A stretch of 15,171 nt of DNA from Fretibacterium sp. (GTDB lineage Bacteria > Synergistota > Synergistia > Synergistales > Aminobacteriaceae), in NCBI GenBank assembly GCA_016280565.1, contig JAEEGY010000235.1:1-15171 (forward strand), read 5' to 3'. The stretch's first letter is position 1. Each line of letters begins with the position of its first letter. Positions 13,920 to 15,171 of this stretch are shown here, in pieces. Both the position numbers and the translations under genes were made by a program. The notes beneath the pieces are model-generated. The model was not told where the DNA came from. It was given only the letters and a program-made list of their open reading frames with translations, and searched no databases.

Positions 13920-15171
13920 ATGAAGTCAGCAGTCAGAAGCACCCATCTAACCTTTTCTAAGCTCGTTCTGTTCGCGTTCATCCTCGTGTTGATCTTTGCG
14001 GTGTCGTTCGTATCATCAGCACAGGCGGCGGACGTAACGCTTTCTTCAGCCGTCGTCATCAACGGCTCTAACAAATCTCAGTACGAAGGCAAGTCCATAG
14101 GCGGAACAATACCGGCCGGCTCATCAGCAGGGGAATCAGGTTTTTTCATCTCGCAGGGCGCAATAGTCGTTGACGGAATAGAGCTGAACCTCACGATTGA
14201 CGGTTTCAACACGGATTACTCCGAAGTAAACTTTCCGTGTTCGGGAATATCACTCGTGAACGGCGCAAAACTTCATCTCACCGTCAAAGGTACGAACACA
14301 CTTAAAGCGGGCTTCGGCGGCGTGGGCATCGCGGTCCCGGCAGGCTGTACCCTCGAAATCACGTCCTCAAGCACGGGCACTCTCAACGCCACGGGCGGAA
14401 AGAACTACGGCGGCGGCGCGGGCATTGGCTCAATCGGAAACCACAGCAACACAAATACACAAACTATGTATTTATATCCGCAGGGACTCGGCGACATCAC
14501 CATCAACGGCGGAACGATTAACGCTCAGGGCGGAACGTGGTATGACTACACCACAGCGGCAGGCGGTGCGGCAGGAATCGGAAGCAGTGAGTACAGCGGT
14601 GTTTCTGACAATACAAACAACTTCGACAATAAAACTTACGTCAACAGCATTACAGGCTCAGTAACCATAACAGGCGGAACTGTCAACGCAACGGGCGGTT
14701 TTACGGCAGCAGGTATCGGGGGAGGCGATACAGGAACGCTCAAGAGCATAAAAATAACTGGCGGCACTGTTACGGCAACAGGCACAAATAAAGCGGCGGC
14801 AATCGGGCTTGGTTACAACGGGTTGACTTCAGACAACGCAAATTCCCAGTCGCTCACGTGTCCAAGTATCGAACTGACGGGCGGAAATATTACAGCGAAC
14901 GGCAATATCGGTTACGGCTATGGACGTCATAACGGAATATTGAACGTAGGGGGCAGCGTAACGATAGGCAGCAATGTAACATTAAATTGCTCAGGCACTA
15001 TTGCTCCGTTTGCGGCAGCTACTCTTCCGTCTAACAGTTACGTTGATCAGGACGGAAAATTACAGCAGGCGCAGAATGTCAGCTCAGCTCTAAATCAGAC
15101 GAGTTTAACCGCAGGCTGGTGGGTCGTTGACCAAGATATGACGGCGAACAGCAGAATAGACGTTCAAGGCG
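13920..15171 (+). CDS. Secreted Gly/Thr-rich repeat surface protein (3' partial)
   Basis: The frame is open from the ATG at 13920 to the window edge, 417 codons. Residues 1-36 are a signal peptide: basic start (MKSAVRSTHLTFSK), hydrophobic core (LVLFAFILVLIFAVSF) and AQA cleavage site. The mature part contains at least four related beta-rich units built on IT(G/N)GT(V/I)NATGG followed by an AAGIGGG-type turn, at about 193-222, 248-269, 277-298 and 317-335, with a partial one near 153-171. Such units occur in large surface proteins of gut and oral anaerobes and are likely beta-helical. From about 398, GWWVVDQDMTANSRIDVQG looks like the start of a further module. AGAGGAG lies 11 nt before the start. 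The codons are richer in ACA, ATA, TCA and AAC than those of the housekeeping genes, suggesting transfer. The anchor, possibly a Synerg-CTERM tail, is outside the window. Confidence 0.8.
   Translation, partial: MKSAVRSTHLTFSKLVLFAFILVLIFAVSFVSSAQAADVTLSSAVVINGSNKSQYEGKSIGGTIPAGSSAGESGFFISQGAIVVDGIELNLTIDGFNTDYSEVNFPCSGISLVNGAKLHLTVKGTNTLKAGFGGVGIAVPAGCTLEITSSSTGTLNATGGKNYGGGAGIGSIGNHSNTNTQTMYLYPQGLGDITINGGTINAQGGTWYDYTTAAGGAAGIGSSEYSGVSDNTNNFDNKTYVNSITGSVTITGGTVNATGGFTAAGIGGGDTGTLKSIKITGGTVTATGTNKAAAIGLGYNGLTSDNANSQSLTCPSIELTGGNITANGNIGYGYGRHNGILNVGGSVTIGSNVTLNCSGTIAPFAAATLPSNSYVDQDGKLQQAQNVSSALNQTSLTAGWWVVDQDMTANSRIDVQG

Noticed and set aside
14425..14664. 79-codon plus-strand frame inside the secreted-protein gene
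   Set aside because: It is a shadow of the long 13920-15171 frame, which has a signal peptide and regular repeats.

Overview
The window looks like chromosome from a GC-rich member of the Synergistota. The clearest clue is the first 134 bases. They encode the end of a surface protein with the tripartite tail of the Synerg-CTERM sorting signal (Gly-Gly-Cys-Asp, hydrophobic stretch, basic end), which is known from that phylum. I cannot name the genus or species.

Layout. (1) Positions 1-336: the 3' end of the sorted surface-protein gene, a non-coding stretch with a strong nested stem-loop, then two terminator hairpins. (2) 337-2434, minus strand: glucose-6-phosphate isomerase (pgi) preceded by a cytidylate-kinase-like P-loop kinase. 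(3) 2538-3617, plus strand: the tRNA 2-thiouridylase mnmA, divergent from the kinase. (4) 3647-7810, minus strand: a very large SNF2-family helicase with an uncharacterised N-terminal region of about 890 residues. (5) 7978-12902, plus strand: a ferredoxin-fused aldo/keto reductase, a ROK-family glucokinase, a divergent RelA/SpoT-like protein, the acyltransferase plsY and a YgjP/DUF45 metallopeptidase. The last three are tightly packed and probably one operon. (6) 12903-15171: an accessory-looking stretch, less GC-rich over its later part. It holds a strong promoter, an orphan signal-peptide remnant, a PIN-domain toxin-like gene broken by two frameshifts, its small partner gene, and the start of a secreted glycine/threonine-rich repeat protein that runs off the end.

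How the genes fit together. The ROK kinase and pgi supply the first two steps of glucose use but lie 7 kb apart on opposite strands, so they are not co-transcribed. The RelA/SpoT-like gene leads plsY and the metallopeptidase and sits behind a leader with nested inverted repeats and two mutually exclusive hairpins. That leader is the most structured regulatory region in the housekeeping part. The two most unusual items are the RelA/SpoT-like protein, in which several expected active-site positions look altered, and the decaying region at 13008-13849. No tRNA, rRNA, CRISPR array, transposase or integrase was recognised.
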